Positions 16,401 to 22,608 are shown, numbered from the stretch's first letter. The stretch: DNA of 22,608 nucleotides from Saccoglossus kowalevskii (GCF_000003605.2 NW_003156742.1:206433-229040); one strand, 5' to 3'. Notes: generated by a model from the sequence alone, not told the origin. A program made the numbers and translations.

Positions 16401-19375
16401 GATATTATCTTTGCTGTCAGTTTTGACTGCATTGACTTGCTTGAAATTTCCTCTATGTAATGACAATAAGTTAATTTGATCAGTAGCAACAAAGACCAAG
16501 TAGTGAAGTTAACTTATCTCCCACTATGATGAACTCTACGGAAATAATTAAACGACAAACTCCAATCGGCTTTACTTTGGTACCAATCCAAATTACTAAG
16601 GTTGTGGTACAAGGCTTTATTTGTTTCTCTCTAACATACCTAGCAGGCAAAAGGTTGACACTAGCTCCACAGTCCAAATTTCACTGATTGCCTATCAATG
16701 ATCATTTCAGTATAGACTTGTTTCTCTTGAGAACAAACAATGTAGACTTTTACACAGGATATCCAATCAGGGTCAGAGTCAGAGTCACTGTCAGGTCGGT
16801 TGTTAGTATCATAGTCAGAGTCAAGTACAGCATGTGCTCTACTAGATTTCCTACATTTCTTAGAAAAATGCATCAATCTACCCTTACAGACAGGTTTTAC
16901 CCCACGCGTGGCATTTAAATTTGTCAGAAACATGTTTATAACCACAACATTTACAGTCAATGTCCCTAGTTTTTGCTTCAGGTTTTGAATATTTCTTCTC
17001 CATTTTCTTTCTTAGCTCTCTGGATTGAGTTGACTTCACCTTGTATACTTCATGTTGAACTCCCATTTCCTTCAGTTGTAATGCAGTTGCCTCAGCCCCG
17101 CGACAAATATAAATACAGGCATTTAACTTCAGATCACGCTCTTGTAGTAAACGTTTGGCTTCAAGACATCGTGACACGGACGACTTGTAGCTAGCACTGT
17201 TTTTAATGTAAATAATTGTTTCCCAATAATAAAATAGAATTAGATCGCCCTGAAATAAAAACGCGTGCTTTGCCGAAAAAAAAAAACCGAATTGTGCGTC
17301 CATGCAAAACCGGGGTCAGAGGTCAAAATACGTGTCAGCGATTTTCTGTTAAATTCACGTAATAACACTGTCTCTATGAACGCATTGACGTAGATTTCCC
17401 AAAATTACGAGCCGTAAATATTTGCTATGTCGCGTAAAACATCGGAAGACTTTTATTATAATATCTTGCTCTGATTTGAATAAAATCAAACGAACTTTAG
17501 TGGATCGCACTGGAATAAAAACTCGCACTTTGACGACAAAACAAACTATGCATCCCTGCTAAATCTAGGTCAGAAGTTCAAATACCTGTCAACGAATTTC
17601 TCTAAGTCACGCAATAATGACCACATTTGTAGATTTCAAAACATTACCGGATGTGAAAGTTTGTTATACATACACATATGAAAGAACAGACAACTAGATT
17701 TGCAGACAACTAGAAACTGTTTGCATAGATAAGTGTGTATATGTCCACAAGGAATGCGCTGCGATGTAGCGATTGGTATCAGCACAGTCTCTCCATCCCC
17801 GGTCCAGAAACGCTTGACGGTCTATTGTCCCAGGGCTAGTTGTGGGTAAATTAACCGTTCACACCTTGGACAATTAGCCAGAAAGCTGAGCGTACACTAA
17901 CTTAAGCACTGCAATCACAAACTGCAAACAGAACATATTACCGTGAATCATCAAAAATTATTTTATTGCCTTCTATAAAATTGAGCAACCCGCTAAAAAC
18001 GAGTTGAGTAAGTTCAGTAAATCAAAAACAAAATGGCGCCCGTGAATAAATTCTCATCGGGGCAATAAAGTCTTTCTACTAAATTTCTGGCAGTGCTGAA
18101 GAATTTATACTGCAGGACGTTATTCTTAGAGACATGATGTCACCAGCATGGTAAACTACATTCTAAATAATTTATATGCTTGAAAACAAAAATATTGGTA
18201 CGAAATTCGGCAAGAAGCCATCATTATTTTGAACGAAAATAGTGAATGCCCAAATATGAAACGTATACTGAATATAAAATAATATAATATAATAAAACAA
18301 GCACAATAAACAGATCCACCAACTACAACTAGGTTTAATAATTATAGTAGTACCAATAAGCCAACTACGTTTTAAGCTGTAAATAAAAAAACATCGACAT
18401 TTCTAAAACACATAATAAAAAGGGCCAATCGATCAAGTGTTCGAGTACCTCATATTTAAGTGCGATATGCTACTATAGTAAGACCTGCGGCTAAAGAATT
18501 GTGTTGAGCTTCTAAATTTATATCAAGTATCAAATTATATGGTCTTTTTCGGTTATAAAAACTAAAATATGCAGGGAACAATGAATCGATCGTTTCAACG
18601 GAATGGTCTGCTATCAAGAGACTATGCTTTGCGGAAAGCCATACCCTGGACTGTCTGCGCACTGGTGGTAATTCACACCTTAGACAATAGCCGTTATCAG
18701 ACCGGGGATAGCGGGACTGTGATATCAGTTATGCGTCACTGAGATTTCGTTGATATTAAACTTACGCTTTACATACACACTTCAGCAGACTATCAAATAA
18801 ATAATAAAATAATAAAATGTAGATTAACAGTCTTTTATTATTCATAACATCGTAACTACGCAACTTCGATAACACGCTGAATCGGCTGTACGCGGTTTCC
18901 AAAGAAAATTACCATTACTTCCGCATTCTACAAATATTCACAGCTATAATTATAGTAACAAAGGGATTATATAACGCCGTAATTCATAAAATCCTGACTA
19001 CGCAACTACGCTGGATCGGCGGTACACAGTTTACAAAGTATAACATATACTATTACACCCGCATTCTACAAATATTCACCAATATTGCCTGTCAGTTAGT
19101 AGTTGAGGTAAAACCATTAAAAAGAGCTTTACATACAGACATGCTTTCTTATACTTGCTCAGTTACTTACCATTGCCTCTAGGAAGCTGAACCCCCGATA
19201 TCGCTTCAAGTACGGAACTTTTACCGACACTCTGGTCGCCAATGACAACCACGGCTGGAAGATCTACATCTTTATCCAAACCAATCCTTCTCAGCGAATC
19301 GACAAGATCGATGCAAGGACGTATACGTTCTTGGTAAGAAGCCGCCAGAGTCGGTATCTTCGAATCGGTAGCCAT
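4229..19375 (-). CDS. Mx: Mx-like dynamin-family GTPase, whole spliced gene (13 coding exons)
   Basis: An interferon-type Mx large GTPase: a cytoplasmic mechano-GTPase that assembles into stalk-mediated rings. Vertebrate relatives restrict viruses; the role in this animal is inferred. The spliced CDS is join(19171-19375, 11802-11951, 11220-11374, 10205-10343, 9778-9976, 9053-9125, 8806-8928, 8409-8494, 8128-8261, 6851-7387, 5286-5521, 4787-5065, 4229-4459), complement, 2547 nt, 848 aa. GTP-binding motifs are G1 GDQSVGKSS (46-54), G2 Thr72 in VTRCP, G3 DLPG (151-154), G4 TKPD (220-223) and G5 KCRSQ (252-256). Stalk residues run from about 310 to 770, and the C-terminal stalk/bundle-signalling helix is in exons 12-13. 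No PH or proline-rich domain is present. All exon phases agree at every junction. Removing the 537-nt cassette exon 10 gives 669 aa, the usual Mx length. The 5' UTR and promoter are undefined. Mx assignment over dynamin rests on the domain order and on motifs such as RGLELPPF and [13 protein letters not shown]. Confidence 0.93.
4630..4768. mobile_element. MITE-like element in intron 12, related to the 9.2-kb copy
   Basis: It shares tttacaaa-aagcgtctacc with the intron 5 element and the terminal segment cgcaggtgacgaccctcc-gctttaat in diverged form (4733-4768). It ends in TTAA at 4765-4768. The left arm is too diverged to place. Between the terminal segment and the interior lies a 48-bp block (4685-4732) that duplicates host exon/intron sequence, in the place where the other copy has unrelated sequence. 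Confidence 0.6.
4685..4732. repeat. Copy of the exon 12/intron 12 junction (48 bp)
   Basis: 47 of 48 bases match 4770-4817, which spans the last 31 nt of exon 12 and the first 17 nt of intron 12. The single difference changes gtaagt to gtaatt in the duplicated donor. The two copies are offset by 85 bp in direct orientation. Read after the real donor, the second copy is in another frame and reaches a TAA before its own donor. Confidence 0.95.
4787..5065 (-). CDS. Mx: Mx exon 12: stalk helix alpha-3, loop L4, start of alpha-4
   Basis: 93 codons, residues 680-772. The acceptor is gagtaag|ttctgc and the donor cttaaa|gtaagt, phase 0. [18 protein letters not shown] matches the Mx helix before loop L4. 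A loop rich in Ser, Pro, Asp and Asn follows (about 720-758). [12 protein letters not shown] then begins the last stalk helix. A second in-phase GT lies 12 nt earlier (ttacag|gtgtat), but the longer form keeps VYLK, which aligns with Mx. The last 31 nt and the donor are duplicated downstream in the intron. Confidence 0.9.
5286..5521 (-). CDS. Mx: Mx exon 11: stalk loop L2 and helix alpha-2
   Basis: Residues 601-679 in the long form. The acceptor is ccaaacag|gcgatg and the donor gtgatg|gtaatc, phase 0. It begins [15 protein letters not shown], then RGLELPPF (616-623), which corresponds to the RGRELPGF loop (L2) of vertebrate Mx, then a long helix ending [10 protein letters not shown]. The clear L2 match anchors the position of the exon 10 insert about 15 residues upstream. 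Confidence 0.9.
5757..6366. mobile_element. 610-bp MITE candidate with TA flanks in intron 10
   Basis: Outer ends gactggc at 5757 and gccagtc at 6366 are inverted, with weaker matching further in (tggtgattt against its inverse aaatcgccc), about 20 of 28 bases including flanks. TA dinucleotides flank both ends (5755-5756 and 6367-6368), as in Tc1/mariner-derived MITEs. Internal subcopies of the same motif occur near 5838-5855 (accaccacagactggtc) and 6259-6280 (gcccagtctgggtgattt). No transposase frame is present. Confidence 0.5.
6851..7387 (-). CDS. Mx: Mx exon 10: 179-residue low-complexity cassette in the stalk
   Basis: A 537-nt exon, phase 1 at both ends, encoding residues 422-600. The acceptor follows a pyrimidine tract (tttttcggcag|cc). 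The donor, ttag|gtatcc, is weak. Composition is Ser, Pro, Glu, Asp, Lys and Arg rich with few hydrophobics, so it is probably disordered. The first half is basic (RRRK at 505-508, several S-P pairs) and the second acidic ([14 protein letters not shown] near 546-559). LIR-like cores are WESL (477-480) and YETL (556-559), each after acidic residues. Reading past the donor adds 17 residues and a stop. I recognise no homologous domain. An alternative phase-1 donor upstream (c|gtgaca, about 6885) would drop the last few residues. Whether the exon is constitutive or skipped cannot be told from DNA. Confidence 0.75.
7388..8127. other. Mx intron 9, no further feature seen
   Basis: 740 bp with a short TG run at about 7798-7812. 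No repeat or gene is recognised. Confidence 0.5.
8128..8261 (-). CDS. Mx: Mx exon 9: stalk helix alpha-1 continuation
   Basis: Residues 377-421 plus one base of codon 422. The chosen acceptor is ctggacag|gtttcc because it agrees with the phase-2 donor of exon 8. An AG 11 nt upstream (ttccacag) would break the frame. The product reads [20 protein letters not shown] to ELESLQP, a helical segment. The donor is accat|gtaagt, phase 1. It can join in frame either to exon 10 (codon 422 = Ser) or directly to exon 11 (codon = Cys). Confidence 0.8.
8409..8494 (-). CDS. Mx: Mx exon 8: stalk helix alpha-1
   Basis: Residues 349-376 plus two bases of codon 377 ([20 protein letters not shown] then LITLFKAH). 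The acceptor is gccctag|gtgatg and the donor cacct|gtaaat, phase 2. The frame meets a stop (TAA) within the donor if read through, which supports splicing here. The match to Mx is weaker than in the GTPase exons. Confidence 0.8.
8495..8805. other. Mx intron 7, no further feature seen
   Basis: 311 bp of AT-rich sequence between exons 8 and 7. Nothing recognised. Confidence 0.5.
8806..8928 (-). CDS. Mx: Mx exon 7: first stalk segment
   Basis: 41 codons, residues 308-348, starting [20 protein letters not shown] and ending RIDLLVR. The acceptor is ctttgcag|aaatcg and the donor gtcaga|gtaagt; phase 0 at both ends. The opening K-S-x-P-x-I/L with a following amphipathic helix matches the Mx/dynamin middle domain. 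Confidence 0.92.
9053..9125 (-). CDS. Mx: Mx exon 6: end of GTPase domain and hinge helix
   Basis: A 73-nt exon encoding residues 283-307 ([20 protein letters not shown] then VEQIM). The acceptor is ctcttacag|tgttc and the donor ataatg|gtgagt, phase 0. It matches the helix that joins the GTPase domain to the bundle-signalling element in Mx. A MITE lies about 50 bp beyond the acceptor, in intron 5. Confidence 0.9.
9176..9339. mobile_element. 156-bp MITE with TTAA flanks in intron 5
   Basis: Terminal inverted repeats agcgggggagtcgtcacctg (from 9180) and its near inverse (to 9335) match at 24 of 28 positions. TTAA lies at both ends (9176-9179 and 9336-9339), the target duplication typical of piggyBac-type elements. 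The interior is only about 100 bp and has no coding capacity. The same interior motif aagcgtctaccc appears in intron 12. Confidence 0.7.
9340..9670. other. GC-richer patch in intron 5
   Basis: Clearly richer in G and C than its surroundings, with a C10-11 run near 9441 and gcgcgggggatgg near 9593. Open frames occur on both strands (9298-9498 minus, 9386-9580 plus), but neither product is recognised. It adjoins the TTAA element and may be part of another inserted repeat. Confidence 0.35.
9778..9976 (-). CDS. Mx: Mx exon 5: TKPD and G5 motifs
   Basis: Encodes residues 217-282 plus two bases of codon 283. The acceptor is cattt-acttcag|gtgtg and the donor ctacag|gtgagt. G4 is TKPD (220-223), specifying guanine, followed by [18 protein letters not shown] contains the G5 region (252-256), as in Mx proteins. 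The acidic [12 protein letters not shown] helix leads out of the GTPase domain. Confidence 0.95.
10041..10090. repeat. 21-bp tandem repeat in intron 4
   Basis: caagttgtcagcgggtcata is followed by a second copy (agcgggccatac) and a partial third (caagttg). About 2.3 units of 21 bp. Confidence 0.85.
10205..10343 (-). CDS. Mx: Mx exon 4: GTPase core helix and strand
   Basis: Encodes residues 171-216 plus one base of codon 217. The acceptor is gctaatgcag|acg and the donor cttg|gtacgt. Contains [20 protein letters not shown] and [18 protein letters not shown], the segment preceding the G4 motif in every Mx and dynamin. The exon joins exon 5 in phase 1 to give LGVLTKPD. Confidence 0.94.
10344..11219. 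other. Mx intron 3
   Basis: 876 bp. Contains a (TG)n microsatellite at about 10396-10413 and A runs near 10578-10595. No gene is recognised; open frames at 10713-10955 and 10988-11209 (minus) show no domain. Confidence 0.5.
11220..11374 (-). CDS. Mx: Mx exon 3: DLPG switch II segment
   Basis: Encodes residues 119-170. The acceptor is gatatttcag|ca and the donor atgag|gtgagg, phase 0. Contains [13 protein letters not shown], then [16 protein letters not shown] with the G3 motif DLPG at 151-154. This stretch matches the dynamin-superfamily signature around strand beta-3 and switch II. The frame continues open through the acceptor, but upstream residues do not look Mx-like, supporting the chosen boundary. 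Confidence 0.94.
11733..11790. repeat. Microsatellite (CAAA/TAAA)n beside exon 2 donor
   Basis: Runs of acaaacaa grade into aaataaataaataa and end about 10 bp from the exon 2 donor. In the Mx transcript this is a U-rich tract just inside intron 2. Confidence 0.9.
11802..11951 (-). CDS. Mx: Mx exon 2: switch I and nearby GTPase strands
   Basis: Encodes residues 69-118 plus the first base of codon 119. The acceptor is tttgtag|aaattg and the donor aaag|gtgaga. It contains [11 protein letters not shown], where Thr72 is the expected G2 threonine that coordinates magnesium. The residue made across the exon 1/2 junction is Glu69 (g|aa), where the family nearly always has Gly before IVTR. A (CAAA/TAAA)n run lies about 10 bp beyond the donor. 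Confidence 0.92.
11952..13950. other. Mx intron 1, proximal part without identified elements
   Basis: About 2 kb with no gene recognised. A segment at 12404-12545 carries three similar motifs (cgtaagcctctccc, tgaagcccatccc, tataagcccag), possibly a fragment of a dispersed DNA-transposon repeat. Short frames at 12550-12768 and 13701-14015 show no domain. Confidence 0.4.
13958..14165. repeat. Two direct copies of a ~60-bp repeat
   Basis: tttattagaggcgctcgagg with aaccaaaattt (about 13958-14018) recurs as tttattagaggcgcccggg with aaccaaaattt (about 14104-14165), roughly 148 bp apart. Similarity extends into tgattca and agcg on the left. They lie in or just beyond the presumed LTR of the intronic Gypsy element, but I cannot show that they belong to it. 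Confidence 0.7.
14120..14500 (-). repeat. Candidate 3' LTR of the intronic Gypsy element
   Basis: On the minus strand a purine tract (aaaaggaagga, 14501-14511) is followed directly by tgttacaatatg at 14500, the usual layout of polypurine tract then LTR start. The other end is not defined and the extent is a guess. No matching 5' LTR was found, consistent with 5' truncation. Confidence 0.4.
14501..17215 (-). pseudogene. Decayed Gypsy (Ty3-type) retrotransposon, gag-pol, sense to Mx
   Basis: Minus-strand remnants in the right order. Gag tail [20 protein letters not shown] (about 17070-17150) and a zinc knuckle [20 protein letters not shown] (about 16900-16965). A protease-like [14 protein letters not shown] (about 16630-16675). 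The N-terminal reverse transcriptase with [17 protein letters not shown] and [15 protein letters not shown] (16150-16280). The RNase H tail [13 protein letters not shown] (about 16010-16060). The integrase zinc region [20 protein letters not shown] and YWPGM (15640-15760), the core [10 protein letters not shown] and [12 protein letters not shown] (15370-15560), and the C-terminal [20 protein letters not shown] (about 15000-15060). Several frameshifts and stops occur. The catalytic palm of the reverse transcriptase and most of RNase H are missing: PKPLNKA runs almost directly into the RNase H tail near 16083. The 5' end and gag N-terminus are lost. Not functional. Confidence 0.88.
17215..17680. 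repeat. Diverged tandem duplication, two copies of ~210 bp
   Basis: Copy 1 has atcgccctgaaataaaaacg (17244) and copy 2 atcgcactggaataaaaact (17504). Both continue through ggtcag-ggtcaaaatac-tgtca, then cacg-aataa, then tagatttc and a final gtaaatatttgctat or gtgaaagtttgttat. Offset is about 240-260 bp with many substitutions and small indels. No coding content. Confidence 0.7.
17772..18736. mobile_element. Segment bounded by ~50-bp inverted repeats
   Basis: The left end, tggtatcagcacagtctctc then catccccggtcc and cggtctattgtcc, is the approximate inverse of the right end (18664-18736: gacaatagccg, gaccggggatagcgg, gactgtgatatca). A further internal piece near 17858-17880 (ttcacaccttggacaatta) is a direct near-copy of 18672-18690. 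This suggests a non-autonomous DNA element with complex ends. The target duplication is unclear and no transposase is recognised; the frame at 18456-18662 has no known domain. Confidence 0.5.
18837..19080. repeat. Diverged tandem duplication, ~100 bp units
   Basis: Both copies run from attcataa through taactacgcaact or tgactacgcaact, a ggatcggc-like block and gtaca or gtacg, ending in cgcattctacaaatattcac. The copies are at about 18837-18941 and 18979-19079. They lie in intron 1, less than 100 bp from the end of exon 1. Confidence 0.85.
19171..19375 (-). CDS. Mx: Mx exon 1: start codon, bundle-signalling helix, P-loop
   Basis: Encodes residues 1-68 plus the first base of codon 69. The ATG at 19375 has a favourable context (gacATGG: G at -3 and +4). 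The first ~35 residues form the family's N-terminal helix ([20 protein letters not shown]). The P-loop GDQSVGKSS follows at 46-54, then [13 protein letters not shown]. The donor is aatg|gtaagt. Many Mx proteins read SSGKSS here; Val replaces the second Ser, a position that also varies among dynamins. The exon is separated from the rest of the GTPase domain by a 7.2-kb intron. Confidence 0.93.
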
Positions 19376-19649
19376 GTCTGCTTGTGTCGGTTTCTTCTAT
19401 TGAATGTTGAAGTACATTCTTTAAGTTAATAATTAGTTTGGTTTGATTACCGTCGCGTTCCTGACACGGACATACACGGCGACCCCCTAGTTTAGCCTTG
19501 ATTATTAAGTTTTTCGATCACGGAATATGACCAACCCGTGCTTACACTGAAGGGCTGGAAAGCTCAAATATCGCGAGATCAGGCGCGAGTTCAAGGTAAA
19601 TAGATTTTAAAACACTCACTTTTAGGGTATGTATTTAGGGTATGTATGT

Positions 19650-20692
19650 ATAGTCACACGATGGCCTACCCAGGTATGGACCCTGCTTCCCAAGAAAGGC
19701 TGGGCAGGCAGTATTTCAAAAATGCAATCCCTGAGAAAAAAATAAGAGACGGTATATTTAGACCAAATCTAAAAACATTTGACCAGGCGATACAGGCTGC
19801 AATGGAGACTGAGTCACACGTGTTGGCTGAAAAACAAAGACTGGCTGAGCAGTACCCCCAAATGTAGCAGAGTGCTGAATGCTGATTGTGACTCAGAGGC
19901 AACGGAGCTGAATGAAGGAATAAAAGAAATAGGTGTAGGACAATTTCAACCAAGCCCAATAGCAGAGCAGCCATGTAGTGGGGGACAAGACCAGAAAGGT
20001 GGAGCCTGATAGGAATTGAGTGTTACAGATATGGTGGACGGGGGCATATTGAGAGAGACTGCGCTACCCCACCAAGCAGATATGCTGGAAATGTATCACG
20101 ACTAACCCCAGGGACCAGGGCTGGGTCGGAAATGCAGACAGGCCCAGGCAACCCCAACAAGCAGTAAAATGGTGCAGAGAAGAAGGGGGCAGGCTACACA
20201 GCCAGGGAAAAGAAACTAGAGGAACCTAATACAGAGACCCTCCAAAAAAGGAAAGTAGACCCCTCCTTACCGTACATGACTATACTAGGACGACAGGCGG
20301 TAAATTTACAGCAGACAAATTAGGTGGATTGCAAAGATATTTTTTAAATAGATACTGGGGCATCAGAAACACTGCTGTCAAGAAAACAATATCAACAGGT
20401 GGTGCAGAGATCTGCATTGGAAGTAGAAAAGATGCTAAAAGCCAGTATTATTGAACCAAGTTGTAGTTCCTAGACCTTAGACGATATTATCATGTACGAC
20501 AGAGATGTATATGAGGAGTTAGAGCGTTTGGAAAAAGTATTGGACAGATTGCTGGTAGCCGGGTTAAGACTCAAGCCAAAGAATTGTGACATGTGCAGAA
20601 CCAGTGTAATGTATTCGGGTCATATAGTGTCAAAAGATGGCATAGCGTCGAATCCAGACAAAGTGAGAAGTACAAAGCGATTTGTAGCTTAA
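19650..20692 (+). pseudogene. Second decayed Gypsy fragment, upstream of and antisense to Mx
   Basis: Plus-strand remnants of another Ty3-type element. Gag: QERLGRQYFKNAIPEKKIRD (about 19694-19753) and TFDQAIQAAMETESHVLAEK. A zinc knuckle CYRYGGRGHIERDC (about 20020-20062) has its second cysteine changed to Tyr. The protease active-site stretch DTGASETLLSRKQY is at about 20358-20400. The text then jumps to VEKMLKASIIEPS, the start of reverse transcriptase, and after another deletion to LDDIIMYDRDVYEELERLEK (from about 20478), which carries the catalytic DD, and GHIVSKDGI. RNase H and integrase are absent. Its sequence differs enough from the intronic element to be another lineage. No LTR was found. 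Confidence 0.85.
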
Positions 20693-21540
20693 CTTAGAAA
20701 TAAACAATTGAAGTTAATAAGCTTATTTTCCGTCACTGCTCGTTTTTTCTTTCAATTTCTCCTTTATTTTGCTCTTTTGCTTTGTACTGTTTATATTTGT
20801 TATGAGTGGTGACTATTGTGCAAATTATCATGTGTTTGGTTAATTAAATCATGGGTTTCAAAACAATGACATGTGTTTTTGTTTTTAATTAACATCCCTG
20901 TAAAACATCGCAATTCATTTTTTTATGAGTGTTTGCTCCTTATAGCCCAGCATTGAACAATACAAAAAAGTGGAATTTTGATGTCAAAGCACAAACAAAC
21001 CATAGAGCATTCTTAAGTTTAGCTAAGTCTTTACTGTACCTTTTTAAGATTTTAAGAGCTCACAGAAAAATGATGATTTTGTGACACAGTTGAAAAATAC
21101 AGTTTCATCAGATACTAAGATGCTGCAAATACATAGGTACAGAATTTTAAGCATAAAATTGTTGCTATCCGGCCATCTTGAACTGAATCGTAAAATGAAT
21201 GGACATGCATATGTCTCCCAAGATGAATGATGTACGTGTGACGTTTGAATGAATCACTGAATCAGTTCACCCTGTATTATAAACGCTGTCAATTGCGTAC
21301 ATTCGCAAATGCAAATTTAATTTTAAAGTTGTATTGTCTCCAAAATATTATAGAAATGTATTGATTTGCTTATTTCAATGACCTATGTTAAAATCTTCCC
21401 ACCTAAGTTGAAAGCGTGAAAATTTCGCTTTATTTCCCGCACCTTCGTCCGAAAATTTCCGACCGTATCCGGACATTTGTTTATGGTTCCACATTCAACT
21501 GCTTAGGGAGCTTCATTATACACTTGCGCGGGACACGGAT
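20693..21540. other. Intergenic stretch, nothing recognised
   Basis: AT-rich, with no recognisable coding segment or repeat. The last ~120 bp (from about 21410) contain more CpG and short inverted bits such as gcgtgaaaatttcgc, possibly a promoter region for a plus-strand gene. Confidence 0.4.
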
Positions 21541-21561
21541 TAGTGAAGCAGACGGTAAGAC

Positions 21562-21582
21562 ATGGCTTCCGTAAAACAATTG
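21562..21582 (+). CDS. Possible first coding exon of a divergent gene
   Basis: ATG in a good context (gacATGG) opens seven codons (MASVKQL) and ends at a strong donor, ttg|gtaagt, in phase 0. The upstream region is richer in CpG. The exon is too short to identify a product and no downstream exon is recognised before the window ends. It may be chance. Confidence 0.25.
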
Positions 21583-22608
21583 GTAAGTTTCCGTTCTGTT
21601 AACATGTTTTCTCGACGAAATTGTAGTTTGATTTAACTGTTCATTATATTAATCGGCAGTACCGCGATGGAAAAGATCTGAACGTAAAATTAAGGTTATT
21701 ATAAAATTCGACTTGTCGAACGATCGCTGACGCGACTCGGTTCACTTGTTACATTCCCTGTAAATTTTATTTCTAGGATGCTCAATCTTTATCGTGATAA
21801 TGTTTTTTTTTATATATTTCTCACAACATTTATGGCGTGGGTAATGATTATAGGCAGAAACAGAGATTTTTTACTGGGTTTTGTACACGGGATGGACCAT
21901 TTCCGGGCCGGGATTTCTTATCAACTTTGCCGTGAAGACGTAGTCATTTATTGAAAACGCAGTGTATTTCCGGCCTTTCATTGATCGTCGTAATTCTGGG
22001 TTAAAATAAAATTTTTAAAAGTCAAAGAATCGCCGCCCTGTCCTGTTTACCAAAAAATTATATCACTGCGCCGATCGTGTTGGTAATTTTTTTTTAAACG
22101 ACGAAGGCAATTCTGTATTTACAATAGGCACCAGAATAAAGTTGTCTTCCAGCGAACCATTTGTATTATTTTTATTTCCACGCTCCACCCGCCATACTCT
22201 ACTTGACAGCGAGGGTCGTGTTGCAGTGGCAGTGCCGTACGGTCCGCCACACTTTATTTTCGCTAGAATGAAGTTTTTGCTGTTATGCGCGAAGTTTGAT
22301 TTTTACGGACTTGTAACAGGTTGATGAATGTGAAAGATGGGGGGGGGGGATAATGTTCACCGATTCTGGTTAGTAAAACTAAATTACTTTACAGATGTAA
22401 TTACAACATTTAAACAGTGCAACATCAGCTGAAGGATTTTACATGCATTTAAAATAACAATGTACTTTTTATTATAATTAAAGCCAAATATTTGGCAGTG
22501 GCCTTAAAAACGTAATACAGTCGAAGATTTAATCATGGGATTTTCCGAGCATTCCGATAAAGCGACCGCCTGCCAGGAAATCACCGTAAAACATGTCCAA
22601 CTCAACGC
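21583..22608. other. Right-end stretch, no gene recognised
   Basis: Would be the first intron of the possible divergent gene. It contains a G9 run near 22340 and T runs at 21804 and 22089. The 60-codon frame at 22142-22324 shows no known domain. Confidence 0.4.

Noticed and set aside
18456-18662. Minus-strand 68-codon frame inside the inverted-repeat segment as a transposase remnant
   Set aside because: No catalytic motif or family resemblance seen.
19376-19420. agaagaaaccgac on the minus strand just upstream of the Mx ATG, recalling an interferon-response element
   Set aside because: It lacks the second GAAA at the right spacing, lies in probable 5' UTR, and many invertebrates lack the classical interferon circuit.

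Overview
The window is AT-rich, intron-containing animal nuclear DNA, most likely from a marine invertebrate. The evidence is a 13-exon gene with consensus splice sites, two decayed Gypsy-type LTR retrotransposons, several MITE-like elements, microsatellites and a 38-bp minisatellite. I cannot name the species. The gene family and retroelement types fit a lophotrochozoan or a non-vertebrate deuterostome, but this is inference.

The one gene I can reconstruct fully lies on the minus strand, from the ATG at 19375 to the TAA at 4229. It encodes a dynamin-superfamily large GTPase of the Mx (myxovirus-resistance) type. Thirteen coding exons join with matching phases into 849 codons (848 aa plus stop). 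The GTPase domain is complete: the P-loop is in exon 1, DLPG in exon 3, TKPD at the start of exon 5, and KCRSQ in exon 5. The stalk and the C-terminal effector segment follow. There is no PH domain and no proline-rich tail, which separates it from classical dynamin.

The most striking feature is exon 10 (6851-7387). It is 537 bp long with phase 1 at both ends, and encodes a 179-residue low-complexity, charge-partitioned insert with two LIR-like motifs. The insert falls in the stalk just before the loop equivalent to Mx loop L2. Skipping it keeps the frame and gives a 669-residue protein, close to the usual Mx length, so the locus may make a standard Mx and a long-stalk Mx by alternative splicing. 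The predicted exon 10 donor is weak, and reading through it would give a third, truncated 617-residue form.

Layout from left to right. 1-370: minisatellite. 371-4060: no gene recognised, one unexplained 158-codon ORF. 4061-11951: exons 13 to 2, with MITE-like insertions in introns 12, 10 and 5. The intron 12 copy carries a near-perfect second copy of the exon 12/intron 12 junction. 11952-19170: a 7.2-kb first intron holding a decayed Gypsy element in the gene's orientation (about 14.4-17.2 kb), an inverted-repeat-bounded segment (17.77-18.74 kb) and several diverged tandem duplications. 19171-19375: exon 1. 19650-20692: a second decayed Gypsy fragment on the plus strand, just upstream of the Mx start. 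20693-22608: mostly featureless, with a possible short first coding exon of a divergent plus-strand gene at 21562.

All identifications come from reading motifs by eye. No alignment or database search was run.
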